Positions 1 through 15,296 of a stretch of 64,000 nt of DNA are shown in pieces; positions within the stretch are counted from its first letter, which is position 1, and each line of letters begins with the position of its first letter. The notes beneath the pieces were generated by a model that saw nothing but the letters and a program-made list of their open reading frames with translations, ran no database searches and had not been told where the DNA came from. Source of the stretch: Candidatus Rokuibacteriota bacterium. Its GTDB lineage: Bacteria; Methylomirabilota; Methylomirabilia; Rokubacteriales; CSP1-6. Where the stretch lies: NCBI GenBank assembly GCA_003220495.1, contig QHSP01000048.1, positions 1 to 64,000 of the forward strand, given 5' to 3'. The position numbers and the translations under genes are program-made.

Positions 1-1454
1 CCGCCGGCGGCCAGATATTCCGCCTTCATCGAGGCGATCTTGTCGGTGGTGATCCCGTGCTGTGCTAGCCTCGGCTTGAGGCCATAGATCCGCGTGGCGT
101 TGCCCGCGAAGATCGCGCGCTTCACCGGGCCGTCCGCCGGGCCGAGCGGCTTGAAGCCGTGCTTCTTCTGCATGTCCTCGGGGATCTCGAGACGGCGCAT
201 CGCCTCGATCTGCCACTGGGGCGAGCCATACCAGAGTGAGTCCGTGCCCCAGATGACGTGGTCGGCGCCGAGGCCCTTGATCAACGTGCCGATGAAGGCC
301 GCGGCGAAGCGCGGGTTGGCGACGGCGGCCGTCGCGAAGGCGGTGCCAATCTCGCCGTAGACGTTCTTCACGCCGGACTTGGCGGGAATCTCGGCCAGGT
401 CGCTCGCCCACTTGATCTTCCCGGTCTGCTCGAACTCGGCCAGCGCCGCGTCGGGCGTCTCCAGGAAGTTGCGAAGCGCGCCGTGATAGATCATGAAGTT
501 GAGCTTCGGCCAGTCCTTGGCGGCCTTGCCCAGGTCTCGCACCGTGGCGTATTCCCACACCTTGGGCCACGAGGTCTCGTAGTCGGCCGGCAGCAGGCCC
601 TTGTGGATGCAGATCGTCGTGATGTTCGACTTCACGGCCTTCTCGTAGAACGGATAGACGAGCTTCTCGTCGTCGAGCCACCAGTACGACTCGAGCTTGG
701 ACGGGAACAGCGGATCGCCGATCGTATAGCCCTTCCAGCTGTCCGGCTTGAGCGTCGAGATCGCGCGGTCGACCTGGTCCATCCATCCGTCCTTCTTCGG
801 CGTGAACACGGAATGGCCGAGCAGGCGGCGCGAGCCGGCGAACTTGTTGATCGACATGCGGGCGGCGACGATCTGATCGTTGCTGAGCAGATCCCAGCTC
901 GAATCGTCGAACGGCGCACCCGAGAGCAGCGCCACCTTCGTGTCGCTGTCGACGAAGATCTCCTTCACGTAGTTCTCGAACTTGTAGCGCTCCAGCTTGC
1001 TCTCGCCCCACAGCTTCGGGTTCCAGTTCGTCTTGGCGTACTTCGCCAGATCGAGGAGCCCCTCCTGCTTGAAGTCGTCGCGCACGAAGTGCGTCTGGCA
1101 GTCCACGATGAACTGGCCCGAGAGCGCCTGCGCGCGCAGGTCGGCGACCCCCGGCATCGCCGCCTCGGCGCGGCTCACCTCGAAGATTGGGCCGAACACA
1201 TCGTTCATGGCGATGAACGCGGCGGCCATGCCCGCGCTCGTGGCCAGGAACTTGCGCCGGCTTAGACCGTGCTTCGGCGCGAGGTCGCTGGCCAGCTGCG
1301 TGACGCGGGCCTCGACCTTGCGTTGCTCCTGGGTCTGGGGCAGCGGGTTGTATTCGCCGTTCGAGACGATCTGGGTCGGAATCGGCCCTCGAAACGCCGC
1401 GACTTCGGCTGGTGCGGTACGCTTGAGCTCAGCGTCGCTGAGATAGTGCGGCAT
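1..1454 (-). CDS. Tat-exported amidohydrolase (3' end outside window)
   Basis: Metal-dependent amidohydrolase of the TIM-barrel PF04909 type; the true substrate cannot be told. Translation from ATG 1454 gives 484 residues and is still open at base 1, so the C-terminus is missing. A GGGAGG ribosome site lies about 8 nt upstream. Around residue 58 there is a twin-arginine signal, LSRRKFLATSAG followed by alanine-rich hydrophobic sequence, after an unusually long N-region. Later segments fit the family: VDCQTHF (metal-binding start), NFMIYHGALR and HVIWGTDSLWYGSP near the C-terminal metal-site strand. It stands alone downstream of the glycolytic pair, with its own promoter. The family includes decarboxylases and lactonases, so hydrolase is a family-level statement. 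Confidence 0.82.
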   Translation of the reverse strand, partial: MPHYLSDAELKRTAPAEVAAFRGPIPTQIVSNGEYNPLPQTQEQRKVEARVTQLASDLAPKHGLSRRKFLATSAGMAAAFIAMNDVFGPIFEVSRAEAAMPGVADLRAQALSGQFIVDCQTHFVRDDFKQEGLLDLAKYAKTNWNPKLWGESKLERYKFENYVKEIFVDSDTKVALLSGAPFDDSSWDLLSNDQIVAARMSINKFAGSRRLLGHSVFTPKKDGWMDQVDRAISTLKPDSWKGYTIGDPLFPSKLESYWWLDDEKLVYPFYEKAVKSNITTICIHKGLLPADYETSWPKVWEYATVRDLGKAAKDWPKLNFMIYHGALRNFLETPDAALAEFEQTGKIKWASDLAEIPAKSGVKNVYGEIGTAFATAAVANPRFAAAFIGTLIKGLGADHVIWGTDSLWYGSPQWQIEAMRRLEIPEDMQKKHGFKPLGPADGPVKRAIFAGNATRIYGLKPRLAQHGITTDKIASMKAEYLAAG

Positions 1455-1551
1455 CACGCGCCTCCCTCTTCGGTGAGTCCCGGAGACTCGCCTCGTCCCT
1501 CCTCGTCACTGAGCGCGGGCCCGGGAGCCCGCGATGGGGACCGGGCCGACG

Positions 1552-1578
1552 ATTATCGCTGTTGAGCGGGGAAGTCAA
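1552..1578 (-). promoter_or_regulatory. sigma70-like promoter for the Tat amidohydrolase
   Basis: On the minus strand TTGACT (1578-1573) is followed after 15 nt by GATAAT (1557-1552). The predicted transcript starts near 1545 and leads to the ATG at 1454. A GCGGGC/GCCCGC hairpin sits in the leader near 1515-1532. The short spacer is the weak point. Confidence 0.45.
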
Positions 1579-1594
1579 GGGGCAGCGCGACCGT

Positions 1595-2848
1595 CTACAG
1601 GCTCTGGCGGCCCGGCGTCACGAGATCGCCGAACCGCTTGAGCAGCGTCGCCTCGTCGAGCGCGCCGGCGTGGGCCAGGGCGCTGACCTGCTTGGGATCG
1701 TCGAGGTCCGCGCGGGTGAGTCGAATCATGTAGGCGGCGAGCATCTGGTAGGCTTCCGACTCCACGTCGACGTGACGCACGCGGAATCGCCCGGTCTTGG
1801 CGTCGATCAGATCGCGGAACGGGACCGGCACGAAGGTATCGCCCTGCATCGTCACCATCGCGTCGCTACCGCCCGCGACCAGAAACCGGGTCGCCCAATA
1901 ACCGAGCCCTCGACAGTAGTGGATGTCGAACCCCCCGGGCGGCGCGCATCGAAGCTCGTAGCCGATGTCCTTCGCGACGATGCTGGTCACGACCCCGCGC
2001 GCCCGCAGATTTGCCGCCACCCGTTCCTTGAGCAGGCGCGAAAGCTCCAGCTCGGCCAGCCGGACATTTCCGTACGGATCGCGCTCGACCTGGCTCAGGG
2101 TGTCCGGATCCAGCCGCTCGATGAGCCCCTCGGCGAGCAGCGCCACACCGTGCTCTCGCCCCAGGACGCGCCGCTTGATGATCGCCCCTTCGAGGATATC
2201 GGCGATCTGGTCGAGGCTGACCGGGCCCGCGGAGAACTCCTCGCCGATGATGGTCAGCGTCGCGCCCGCGGCGCTGCCGATGCCGAGGGCGAGGTGGCCG
2301 GCGTGACGACCCATGATCGTGACGAAGAACCACTTGTCGGTCGTCGCCGCGTCCTTCATCAGGTTGCGCACGAGATCCTTGCCCACGTCGACCGCGGTCG
2401 TGAAGCCGAACGTCGGGACGCCGGGCGGCAGCGGCAGGTCGTTGTCGATCGTCTTCGGCACGTGGGCGACCGCGAGCTTGCCGCCCAGCACCCGCGCCAC
2501 GGCCGCAGCGCCGGACGCGGTGTCGTCGCCGCCGATCGTCAGGAGGTACGAGGCGCCGAGCTGCCGCAAGGACTCCGCGACATTCTGCAGCGTCTGGGCC
2601 GAACGCGCCGGGTTCGCGCGGGAAGTCCGGAGCACCGAGCCGCCCTCGAAGTGGATCCGGGAGAGCGAGGCGATCTCGAGCTCATCGACGTGGCTCGTGT
2701 CCTTCTTCATCAGCCACTGGTAGCCGTCGTGGCACCCGAGGACTGTGAGTCCGCGGTTGCGCGCCTCGATCGTGGCCGCCGCGATGACGGCATTGATCCC
2801 GGGCGCCGGGCCGCCCCCGACGAGGATCGCGAGCGCCCCGGCGCTCAC
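1595..2848 (-). CDS. pfp: pyrophosphate-dependent 6-phosphofructokinase
   Basis: Phosphorylates fructose 6-phosphate, probably with pyrophosphate, reversibly, in cytosolic glycolysis/gluconeogenesis. The 417-residue protein has GGGPAPGIN at 11-19, IGGDDTASGA at 105-114, PKTIDND at 131-137 and MGRHAGHLALG further on. In this superfamily GGDD (rather than GGDG) and PKTIDND (rather than PGTIDND) are the residues that mark PPi enzymes. The start is GTG 2848, overlapping the aldolase stop as GTGA; a longer reading frame upstream is only the aldolase gene in another frame. It forms a two-gene operon with the class I aldolase. A PFK accepting ATP despite these motifs cannot be excluded. Confidence 0.88.
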   Translation of the reverse strand: MSAGALAILVGGGPAPGINAVIAAATIEARNRGLTVLGCHDGYQWLMKKDTSHVDELEIASLSRIHFEGGSVLRTSRANPARSAQTLQNVAESLRQLGASYLLTIGGDDTASGAAAVARVLGGKLAVAHVPKTIDNDLPLPPGVPTFGFTTAVDVGKDLVRNLMKDAATTDKWFFVTIMGRHAGHLALGIGSAAGATLTIIGEEFSAGPVSLDQIADILEGAIIKRRVLGREHGVALLAEGLIERLDPDTLSQVERDPYGNVRLAELELSRLLKERVAANLRARGVVTSIVAKDIGYELRCAPPGGFDIHYCRGLGYWATRFLVAGGSDAMVTMQGDTFVPVPFRDLIDAKTGRFRVRHVDVESEAYQMLAAYMIRLTRADLDDPKQVSALAHAGALDEATLLKRFGDLVTPGRQSL

Positions 2849-3876
2849 CGGACGCTCCTCTCGAGCTCCGCGGAGTAGGCCCCGGCGCGCGCCGCGCTGT
2901 TGCAGCGCGCCCGGTGGCGGAACGCGCGTTGCCCGTCGTCGACCCGCGTCGCGTCGCCGGCCCAGGCCGTCAGGGGTGCGGCCTGCAGCGCCCGCGCAAA
3001 GGAAAAGCTGAGAGGCCAGGGCGCTTGCTCTGGCAGACGATTCATCGCGTTGAGGTGGGCGGTCGCGAGCTCGTCCGACTGCCCACCCGAGAGGAACACG
3101 ATTCCGGGCACCGCGGACGGAACTGTGCGGCGCAGGCATCGTACGGTCGCCTGCGCCACGGCCTCCACCGAGGCCGGGCGAGCCGACGCCGCGCCCGGCA
3201 CCACCATGCTCGGCTTCAGGAGCATTCCCTCCAGCAGGACCTTGTGCTCCCACAATGCATGGAAGACCGTGTGCAGCGTCGCTTCGGTTACCTCGAAGCA
3301 CCGCTCGAGCGAGTGCCCGCCGTCCATCAGCACCTCGGGCTCGACGATCGGGACGATCTCAGCCTCCTGGCACAACGCCGCGTAGCGCGCGAGCGCCGTC
3401 GCGTTGGCCTCGAGGGCGAGCCGTGTGGGCGTACGGCCATCGTCGCCGATCCCGATCACCGCCCGCCACTTGGCAAAGCGCGCGCCGAGTTTCTTGTAGT
3501 CGGCGAGGCGCTCGCGAAGTCCGTCGAGCCCCTCGGTCACCTGTTCGCCCGGCGTCCCCGCCAACGGTTTCGTCCCGCGGTCCACCTTGATCCCCGGGAT
3601 GATCCCCTCCTTGACCAGCACGTCGACGAAGGGTCGCCCGTCGTCGGCCGCCTGGCGAATGGTCTCGTCGAACAGGATGACGCCGCTGATGAGCTCGCCG
3701 ATGCCCTTGGTCGTCAGGAGCATCTCCCGGTAGCGCCGGCGGTTCTCCTCGCTGTTGGCGATTCCGAGCGGCTCGAAGCGCCGGCCGATCGTGGCGTGGC
3801 TCTCGTCCGCTGCAAGAATCCCCTTACCCGGAGCAACCAGAGCGCGTGCGGTCCCTTCCAGAGTCGTCGTCGCCAT
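2845..3876 (-). CDS. fba: class I fructose-bisphosphate aldolase
   Basis: Cleaves fructose 1,6-bisphosphate to dihydroxyacetone phosphate and glyceraldehyde 3-phosphate through a lysine Schiff base. The 343-residue protein is of the animal/plant class I type: GKGILAADES at 17-26, IVPIVEPEVLMDG at 174-186, and the active-site signature LLEGMLLKPS, whose Lys221 is the Schiff-base residue. ATG 3876 is preferred to the GTG three bases upstream because AGGAGG lies 8 nt before the ATG. The stop overlaps the pfp start (GTGA), so the two are translationally coupled. Class I aldolase with PPi-PFK gives a reversible hexose module. Divergent from the suf operon. Confidence 0.93.
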   Translation of the reverse strand: MATTTLEGTARALVAPGKGILAADESHATIGRRFEPLGIANSEENRRRYREMLLTTKGIGELISGVILFDETIRQAADDGRPFVDVLVKEGIIPGIKVDRGTKPLAGTPGEQVTEGLDGLRERLADYKKLGARFAKWRAVIGIGDDGRTPTRLALEANATALARYAALCQEAEIVPIVEPEVLMDGGHSLERCFEVTEATLHTVFHALWEHKVLLEGMLLKPSMVVPGAASARPASVEAVAQATVRCLRRTVPSAVPGIVFLSGGQSDELATAHLNAMNRLPEQAPWPLSFSFARALQAAPLTAWAGDATRVDDGQRAFRHRARCNSAARAGAYSAELERSVR

Positions 3877-4074
3877 CACCCTTGCCTCCTTCCGCCACTC
3901 CAGCGTACCGAGTCAGGCTAGTCCCCTCCCAATCTTGAAGAGAGCCTCCCGGCCAAGGTCGACCCTCGTGGCGCGGCGCCGAGATCTCAGAACCCTCTGG
4001 GCGAATCCGCAAGAAGCTAATTTAGTTGACCTATTTCTATGTAGCAGCGATCGGCGTCTGCTGAGACCGGCTAA

Positions 4075-4099
4075 ATAGGCGACCGATTTGATCGGATAT
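4075..4099. promoter_or_regulatory. IscR/Rrf2-like operator upstream of sufB
   Basis: A 25-bp imperfect dyad starting ATAGGCGACC and ending GATCGGATAT, centred on GATTT. It resembles the enterobacterial IscR type 1 site (ATA..YGAC....GTCR..TAT as remembered): the ATA/TAT ends, CGAC, the A/T centre and the TCGG part fit, several inner bases do not. It lies 35-59 nt before the sufB ATG, over a weak promoter (TTGATC 4088-4093, TATAGC 4109-4114). A second half-site-like TTAGTTGACCTATTT is at 4022-4036. No Rrf2 regulator gene is in the window, so control by one is inferred. Confidence 0.45.
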
Positions 4100-4133
4100 A
4101 AATCCGGGTATAGCCTTTGATGTGGAGGTCTCG

Positions 4134-6348
<2,215 letters not shown>

Positions 6349-6352
<4 letters not shown>

Positions 6353-7682
6353 CCTCCATCGGTGCCGGCACGGATCGCTACCTGGCGGAGTTCGAGAGCC
6401 TCGAGCGAGGCGCGGACCGCGCACCCGCATGGCTGGCCGCCTTGCGGCGCGAGGCCATGGCCCGATTCGCCGAGCGGGGCTTCCCCACCACCCGTGACGA
6501 GGACTGGCGCTACACGAACCTCGGGCCGCTGGCGGCGACGCCGTTCCGAGCTGCCGGCGCGGTCGCTTCCCTCAATCTGTCCAGCGAGACGGTCGATCGC
6601 GCGGCCATCGGTCCCAGCGCCTGGCCTCGCCTGGTCTTCGTCGACGGGCGATACGCGCCGGAGCATTCGTCTCGACAGCGCTTACCCGGCGGCGCCTGCC
6701 TCTCGAGCCTCGCCGAAGCGATGACCACCGACCCAGAGCTCGTCCAGCGGCATCTGGCGAGGCATGCCCACTGGGACGCCGACGTCTTCGCCGCTCTCAG
6801 CACCGCGTTCGTTCAGGACGGTGCCTTCCTGCACATACCGGCCGAGACGGCGATTACGGCGCCGATCGAGCTCCTGTTGCTGACCACGGTCCCAGGCGCG
6901 CTGGCCCAGCCGCGAATCCTCGTCGTGGCCGGACCCCACAGCCGATTCACCGTCGTCGAGCGCTACGTCGGGCTCACGGACGACACGTGCTTCGTCAACG
7001 CGGTGACGGAGATGGTCGTGGGTCCCGGAGCCTCGGTGGACCACTACGTGCTCCAGGAACAGGGAGCGTCCACCTTCCATATGGCGACGATCCACGCCGC
7101 CCTCGAACGCGACAGCGCGTTCTCCACCTGCGAGGCGACCTTCGGCGCGCGGCTTGCCCGCACGACGCTCACCGTGCGCTTCGGCGGCGAAGGCGGCCGC
7201 GGCTCCCTCGCCGGCCTCTATGTCACGAGCGGCCGCCAGCACGTCGATCACCACGTGACGGTCGACCATGCGGTCCCACGCTGCTCCAGCCGGCAGCTCT
7301 ACAAAGGTGTGCTCGACGGCTCGGCCCGCGCCGTTTTCAACGGGCGGGTCATCGTGCGCCCGGACGCCCAGAAGACCGACGCCAGCCAGACCAACAAGCA
7401 TCTGCTCCTCTCCGACGGCGTCGAGGTCGACAGCAAGCCCCAGCTCGAGATCTTCGCCGACGACGTCAAGTGCACCCACGGCGCGGCCGAGGGGCAGCTG
7501 GCGCCGGAGGCGATCTTCTACCTGAGAAGCCGGGGCCTGGACGACACCGCGGCGCGAAGGCTCCTGACCCTGGGGTTCGTGCGCGAGGTCGTCGACCGCA
7601 TCACGGTGGAGCCGATCCGCAGCTATCTCGACCGCACGCTCGAGGCTCGGCTGGGTACGGAACGCGGCAGCAAGGAGATGCC

Positions 7683-7686
<4 letters not shown>
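6349..7686 (+). CDS. sufD: Fe-S cluster assembly protein SufD
   Basis: Partner of SufB in the SufBCD scaffold, needed for iron acquisition into the cluster. 445 residues. It shares the SufB/SufD beta-helix core: KGVLDGSARAVFNGRVIVRP, DASQTNKHLLLS, and CTHGAAEGQLAPEAIFYLRS, where the CTHGA segment carries the Cys and His expected at the SufB-SufD interface. The N-terminal RDEDWRYTNL is typical of SufD. ATGA overlap with sufC upstream and sufS downstream. Confidence 0.96.
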
Positions 7687-8947
<1,261 letters not shown>

Positions 8948-8948
<1 letters not shown>

Positions 8949-9406
8949 TGAGCGATCTGCGCGACCTCTACCAGCAGGTGATCCTCGATCACAACCGGAA
9001 GCCGCGGAACTTCCGCGTGCTGGAGGGCGCCAACCGGACCGCCGAGGGCTACAACCCTCTCTGTGGGGACAAGATCAGGCTCTATCTGAGCGTGGAGGAT
9101 GGCGTGATCAAGGACGCCGCATTCCAGGGCAAGGGCTGCGCCATCTCCAAAGCCTCGGCCTCGATGATGACGGCCAGCGTGATCGGCAAACCTCTGGACG
9201 AGGCCGAGGCCTTGTTTCATCGCATCCACGCCATGCTCACCGGCGAGGCCACGTCGACCATCGACGCCGCCGGCGACGGCCTCGGCAAGCTGGCCGTCTT
9301 CGCCGGCGTTCGCGAGTTCCCCAGCCGCATCAAGTGCGCCACCCTCGCCTGGCACACGCTGCGTTCCGCGCTGAGCGGGGCCGCCGAACCGGTGTCGACG
9401 GAATAG
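8948..9406 (+). CDS. sufU: SufU-type sulfur transfer/scaffold protein
   Basis: Zinc-containing IscU-like protein that accepts sulfur from SufS. 152 residues with the three conserved cysteines in YNPLCGDKI, GKGCAISKASASMM and SRIKCATLAW. The insertion between the second and third Cys is longer than in IscU, as expected for SufU. The start overlaps the sufS stop (TGATG). Its presence, with no sufE or sufA in the operon, makes this a Gram-positive-like SUF set in a genome that otherwise looks Gram-negative. Confidence 0.94.
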
Positions 9407-9433
9407 GTGTCGGCGCAGAAGCAGGAGACGGAT

Positions 9434-9748
9434 ATGGCTGACCAGGCGGTGATCGAGCGCGACGTGATCCAGGCGCTGCGCAGGTGCTACGACCCCGAGA
9501 TCCCTGTCGACATCTATGAGCTCGGGCTCATCTACGGGCTCCGCGTCACGGCCGACGGAGCCGTCGACGTCCGCATGACGCTGACGGCGCCCAACTGTCC
9601 CGCGGCCCAGGAGCTGCCGGCCCAAGTCGAGCAAGCGGTGCGCTCGGTCCCGGGAGTGACCGGCGCCCGCGTCGAGATCACGTTCGACCCACCCTGGGAT
9701 AGCTGCAAGATGTCTGACGCCGCGAAGCTGAAGCTCGGCCTGCTGTAG
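9434..9748 (+). CDS. sufT: MIP18/DUF59 family Fe-S assembly protein (SufT-like)
   Basis: Small cytosolic protein linked to Fe-S cluster maturation. 104 residues from ATG 9434, preceded by AGGAGA; a GTG at 9407 is possible but poorly placed. The DUF59 core is intact: DPEIPVDIYELGLIY, VRMTLTAPNCP with the conserved Cys, and the C-terminal FDPPWDSCKMSDAAK. It lacks the N-terminal extension of some SufT proteins, so the name rests on family plus last position in the suf operon. Its stop is 17 nt from the convergent glycosyltransferase stop. Confidence 0.88.
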   Translation: MADQAVIERDVIQALRRCYDPEIPVDIYELGLIYGLRVTADGAVDVRMTLTAPNCPAAQELPAQVEQAVRSVPGVTGARVEITFDPPWDSCKMSDAAKLKLGLL

Positions 9749-9764
9749 GTCCCCGGACCGCCGG

Positions 9765-11285
9765 TCAGCTCCGGCGGACGACGCGGTTGGTCTTCACCGG
9801 CTCGAATCGACCGGTGCGGGCGATCGACCACAGCACGCGCCAGGCGCCGCGCGTGGCGAGGAGCCAGTAGGTCTGGCACCGGAAGATGCCCCAGAACTTG
9901 GCTTTCAGCGTGGTGCGGGCGACGTTCACGCGGCGCGGAAAGTGCGGCGTGAGGCTCTCGATCAGATCTTGTGTCACGATGCCGCCGACCCACACGGTGA
10001 GGCCGAGGGAGATCGACGGAAACGCGACGCCCAAGAGGAACCACGCCGGGTGATACGAGAAGCGATAGGCCAGATGCCACCCGAGGAATCCGAGCACGGG
10101 ATAGACGACGGCGGCGATCGGCCACTCGACGACCTTGTTACCAACGTGCCGGCAGAGCTGCGCCAGATTGTAGGGCGAGGGCCGAGCCCGCCAGACCCCT
10201 CGGAGGAACGCGACGTCGTCCAGCACGCCCTTGTACCAGCGCGCGTTCTGGCGAATCATGCCGTCGCTCGATTCGGGCATGTCGACCAGCTCCAGCATGG
10301 GCATCGCGGCCATGAGGACGCCGCGGGCGCCCAGCGCGTAGCCGAGCGTCGAATCTTCCGTCGCGCCCGACGTCGGAAAGCCTCCGAGGCTCTGCAAGGT
10401 GTCCAGGCGCACGAACTGGTTGTGGCCGAGGCAGATCTGCGAGCGCCGGAAGCAGAGCTCGAAGAGCGGCCGGAGCAGGCGCGCCACGCGCGGAGACCGC
10501 GCCTGCAGCCGCGCGAACGCGTCGATGCGCCGGCGCTCGTTGATCAGGCGCGCGATCGAGACGCGGATGAAGATCGACGACTGCTGCACGGCGCACACGC
10601 GGCCGCGGACGTCGAGCCGGTCGAAGTTGGCCAGCGAGAGCGTCACGCCCTGATAGGCGAGCCGGCCGCGATGCTGAGCCAGATCGGCGGCGATCCACCG
10701 GTAGACGTTCGGGTCGGGAATCGAGTCGGCGTCGCTCAGCCCGATCCAGACGCGCGCCGGATCGTAGCGCAGATCGAGCAGCGGCTTGAGGATCTCGGGC
10801 CGGAGCGCCCAGTTGAGCTGGTGCGCCTTGCGGCCCTCGCCCGGCATCGCGACGACCGAGAGCATCTTCTGCTGCCAGGGCGGCAGGCCTTCGCGGAAGC
10901 GGCGGACCACCTCGGCGGTCGGGACCTCCATCGCCGGATGGGGCAAACGCTCCTCGTCTTCGCGGGCGGCGACGACGACGTGGAGCTTGGCGTGCGGATA
11001 CCGCGAGTCGAGCAGCGCGCGCAAGGTTGTCGCGATCTCGGGCTCCTGCCACACGGGCACCAGGTGCACGAAGACGGGCGCCGCCCCATCGCGTTCGAGC
11101 GCCGCCTCGTCCGGCAGCGCGGCGAGATCCTCGTAGGCGCGCTCGACGAAGCGACACGTGGTGAGCATGCCCTTCCAGTCGAGCAAGAGCTTGAAGGCCG
11201 CGCGGCCGTTGACGAGCAGGGCCGCCCAGAACATCGTGAACCAGAACCAGCCGGCGCCCCAGAACCAGGCCCAGAACGCGTCCAC
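9765..11285 (-). CDS. membrane glycosyltransferase family 2
   Basis: Processive-type GT2 enzyme, probably making or extending an envelope polysaccharide. 506 residues: an N-terminal aromatic membrane segment (residues 5-30), cytosolic catalytic domain with VWIGLSDADSIPDPN (DxD), ATEDSTLG (ED of the TED motif) and QNARWYKG (QxxRW), then three to four C-terminal hydrophobic segments. This domain order is that of cellulose-synthase-like or glucan synthases. It starts at GTG 11285, 8 nt after the ftsB stop, so it is the last gene of the housekeeping operon. The product cannot be told from sequence. Confidence 0.85.
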   Translation of the reverse strand: MDAFWAWFWGAGWFWFTMFWAALLVNGRAAFKLLLDWKGMLTTCRFVERAYEDLAALPDEAALERDGAAPVFVHLVPVWQEPEIATTLRALLDSRYPHAKLHVVVAAREDEERLPHPAMEVPTAEVVRRFREGLPPWQQKMLSVVAMPGEGRKAHQLNWALRPEILKPLLDLRYDPARVWIGLSDADSIPDPNVYRWIAADLAQHRGRLAYQGVTLSLANFDRLDVRGRVCAVQQSSIFIRVSIARLINERRRIDAFARLQARSPRVARLLRPLFELCFRRSQICLGHNQFVRLDTLQSLGGFPTSGATEDSTLGYALGARGVLMAAMPMLELVDMPESSDGMIRQNARWYKGVLDDVAFLRGVWRARPSPYNLAQLCRHVGNKVVEWPIAAVVYPVLGFLGWHLAYRFSYHPAWFLLGVAFPSISLGLTVWVGGIVTQDLIESLTPHFPRRVNVARTTLKAKFWGIFRCQTYWLLATRGAWRVLWSIARTGRFEPVKTNRVVRRS

Positions 11286-11293
11286 AGTGGAGC

Positions 11294-13786
<2,493 letters not shown>

Positions 13787-13790
<4 letters not shown>

Positions 13791-14026
13791 TGATCCCGCT
13801 CGGGCTCCCAGGCGAACGGCCGCGCGCCGAGCGCGCCGCTCTCGTCCTTGGCGAGCACCTCGATGCGCTTCTCGGCGTCCTCGAGGTAGCGGGCGCAGCT
13901 CCGCGCCAGCCCGATGCCCTCCTCGAAGATCTTCAGCGATTCTTCGAGCGGCAGATTGCCGGTCTCGAGCCGGCCCACGATCTGCTCGAGCCGCGCCAGG
14001 CAGTCCTCAAACTTGAGGTCGGTCAT
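13787..14026 (-). CDS. xseB: exodeoxyribonuclease VII small subunit
   Basis: Small subunit of exonuclease VII, which degrades single-stranded DNA from both ends. 79 residues containing the family core FEDCLARLEQIVGRLETGNL PLEESLKIFEEG and LARSCARYLEDAEKRIEVL, predicted as two helices. Starts 20 nt inside the 3' end of xseA and its stop overlaps the ispA start (ATGA). Confidence 0.95.
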
Positions 14027-15296
14027 CCTGCTCCTTCGTGTCGGTCACGTGCGCGTCGAGGCTCCCGCGGTGCAGGAGCACGCGAATGGCGTCGCCGATC
14101 CGCACCTGAGCCGGGCTATGGACGACCTCGCCAGTCGGCGTGCGCGTCAGGCTGTAGCCGCGGCCGAGCACCGCCAGCGGCGACAGCGAATCGAGCCGGC
14201 CGACCGCGCTCCGAAGACTGTAGCGCGCGCGGTCACGCCGGCGGGTGAGCGCCGTGACCAGTCTCGACTGGAGACTCTCCAGACGATGGCGGTCGCCGGC
14301 GACCCGCGCGACCGGATCGGAGGCGCGAAGCGCTCGGGTCGCCAGCGCGACGCGGTGGCCGGCGCGGCCGAGCTCGCCGCGCATCTCCCGGCGCAGGCGC
14401 GTCGTCAGCTCGTCCACCCGCCGCTCGAGATCGCGCAGCGGCCGCGCGGCGAATCGCTCGAGCCGCGCACGGAGCTGGACGAGGCTGTCCACCACCGCCT
14501 GCTTTTCGCGCACGACCAGCTCGGCCGCCGCCGAGGGCGTGGGCGCGCGCAGATCGGCGACGAAATCGGAGATCGTGAAATCCACCTCGTGGCCCACCGC
14601 CGACACCACCGGCACCTTCGAGGCGGCGATCGCGCGCGCGACCGCCTCTTCGTTGAAGGCCCAGAGATCCTCGAGCGAGCCGCCGCCGCGGCCGACGATG
14701 ATGATGTCGACGCCGCCGAGCGCGTTGAGGTCGCGGAGCCCCTGGGCGATCTCCTCGGCCGCACCGTCTCCCTGCACCCGGCACGGCGCGATCACGATGT
14801 GGAGCTCGCCGAAGCGCCGGCCGATCACCCGCAGCATGTCGCGGATCGCGGCGCCGCTGGGCGAGGTCACGATGCCGATCTTCCGCGGAAATCGCGGCAG
14901 CTCTCGCTTGCGCGCCTGGTCGAAGAGCCCTTCGGCCTGCAGGCGCGCCTTCAGCTGCTCGAAGGCGAGCTGCAGCGCGCCGAGCCCCTTGGGCTCCAGG
15001 AGCTCGATCACCAGCTGGTATTCCCCGCGCTGCGGATAGACCTCGATGCTGCCGAAGGCCATGACGTGCAGGCCGTCGGCCGGCTCGAACTTGATGCGGC
15101 GGCCACGATTGCGGAAGAGGACGGCGCGGATCTGCGAGTCGGCGTCCTTCAGGGTGAAATACGCGTGCCCCGAGCCGTAGAGGCGATAGTTCGAGATCTC
15201 GCCCTCGACCCACACGGCCGGGAAGCGCTCTTCCAGCGTTTCCTGTAAGCGCCGCGTCAGCTCGGAGACGGTCAGGACCGCGCGGCCCGTGCTCAT
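14007..15296 (-). CDS. xseA: exodeoxyribonuclease VII large subunit
   Basis: Catalytic subunit of exonuclease VII. 429 residues from ATG 15296 (overlapping the folD stop as ATGA). N-terminal OB-fold (TVSELTRRLQETLEERFP, VWVEGEISNYR), then the catalytic core GIVTSPSGAAIRDML, IIIVGRGGGSLEDLWAFNEE and SAVGHEVDFTISDFVADLRA. A much longer open frame upstream belongs to folD in another frame and is not part of the protein. Confidence 0.96.
   Translation of the reverse strand: MSTGRAVLTVSELTRRLQETLEERFPAVWVEGEISNYRLYGSGHAYFTLKDADSQIRAVLFRNRGRRIKFEPADGLHVMAFGSIEVYPQRGEYQLVIELLEPKGLGALQLAFEQLKARLQAEGLFDQARKRELPRFPRKIGIVTSPSGAAIRDMLRVIGRRFGELHIVIAPCRVQGDGAAEEIAQGLRDLNALGGVDIIIVGRGGGSLEDLWAFNEEAVARAIAASKVPVVSAVGHEVDFTISDFVADLRAPTPSAAAELVVREKQAVVDSLVQLRARLERFAARPLRDLERRVDELTTRLRREMRGELGRAGHRVALATRALRASDPVARVAGDRHRLESLQSRLVTALTRRRDRARYSLRSAVGRLDSLSPLAVLGRGYSLTRTPTGEVVHSPAQVRIGDAIRVLLHRGSLDAHVTDTKEQDDRPQV

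Noticed and set aside
258-1265. Long plus-strand ORF opposite the first amidohydrolase
   Set aside because: Mirror of a clear gene in GC-rich DNA; low-complexity Arg/Leu/Glu sequence without family features. The same holds for most long antisense frames in the window.
1595-3301. Single 568-residue phosphofructokinase fusion
   Set aside because: The extra N-terminus is the aldolase gene in another frame; GTG 2848 with GTGA overlap is the natural start.
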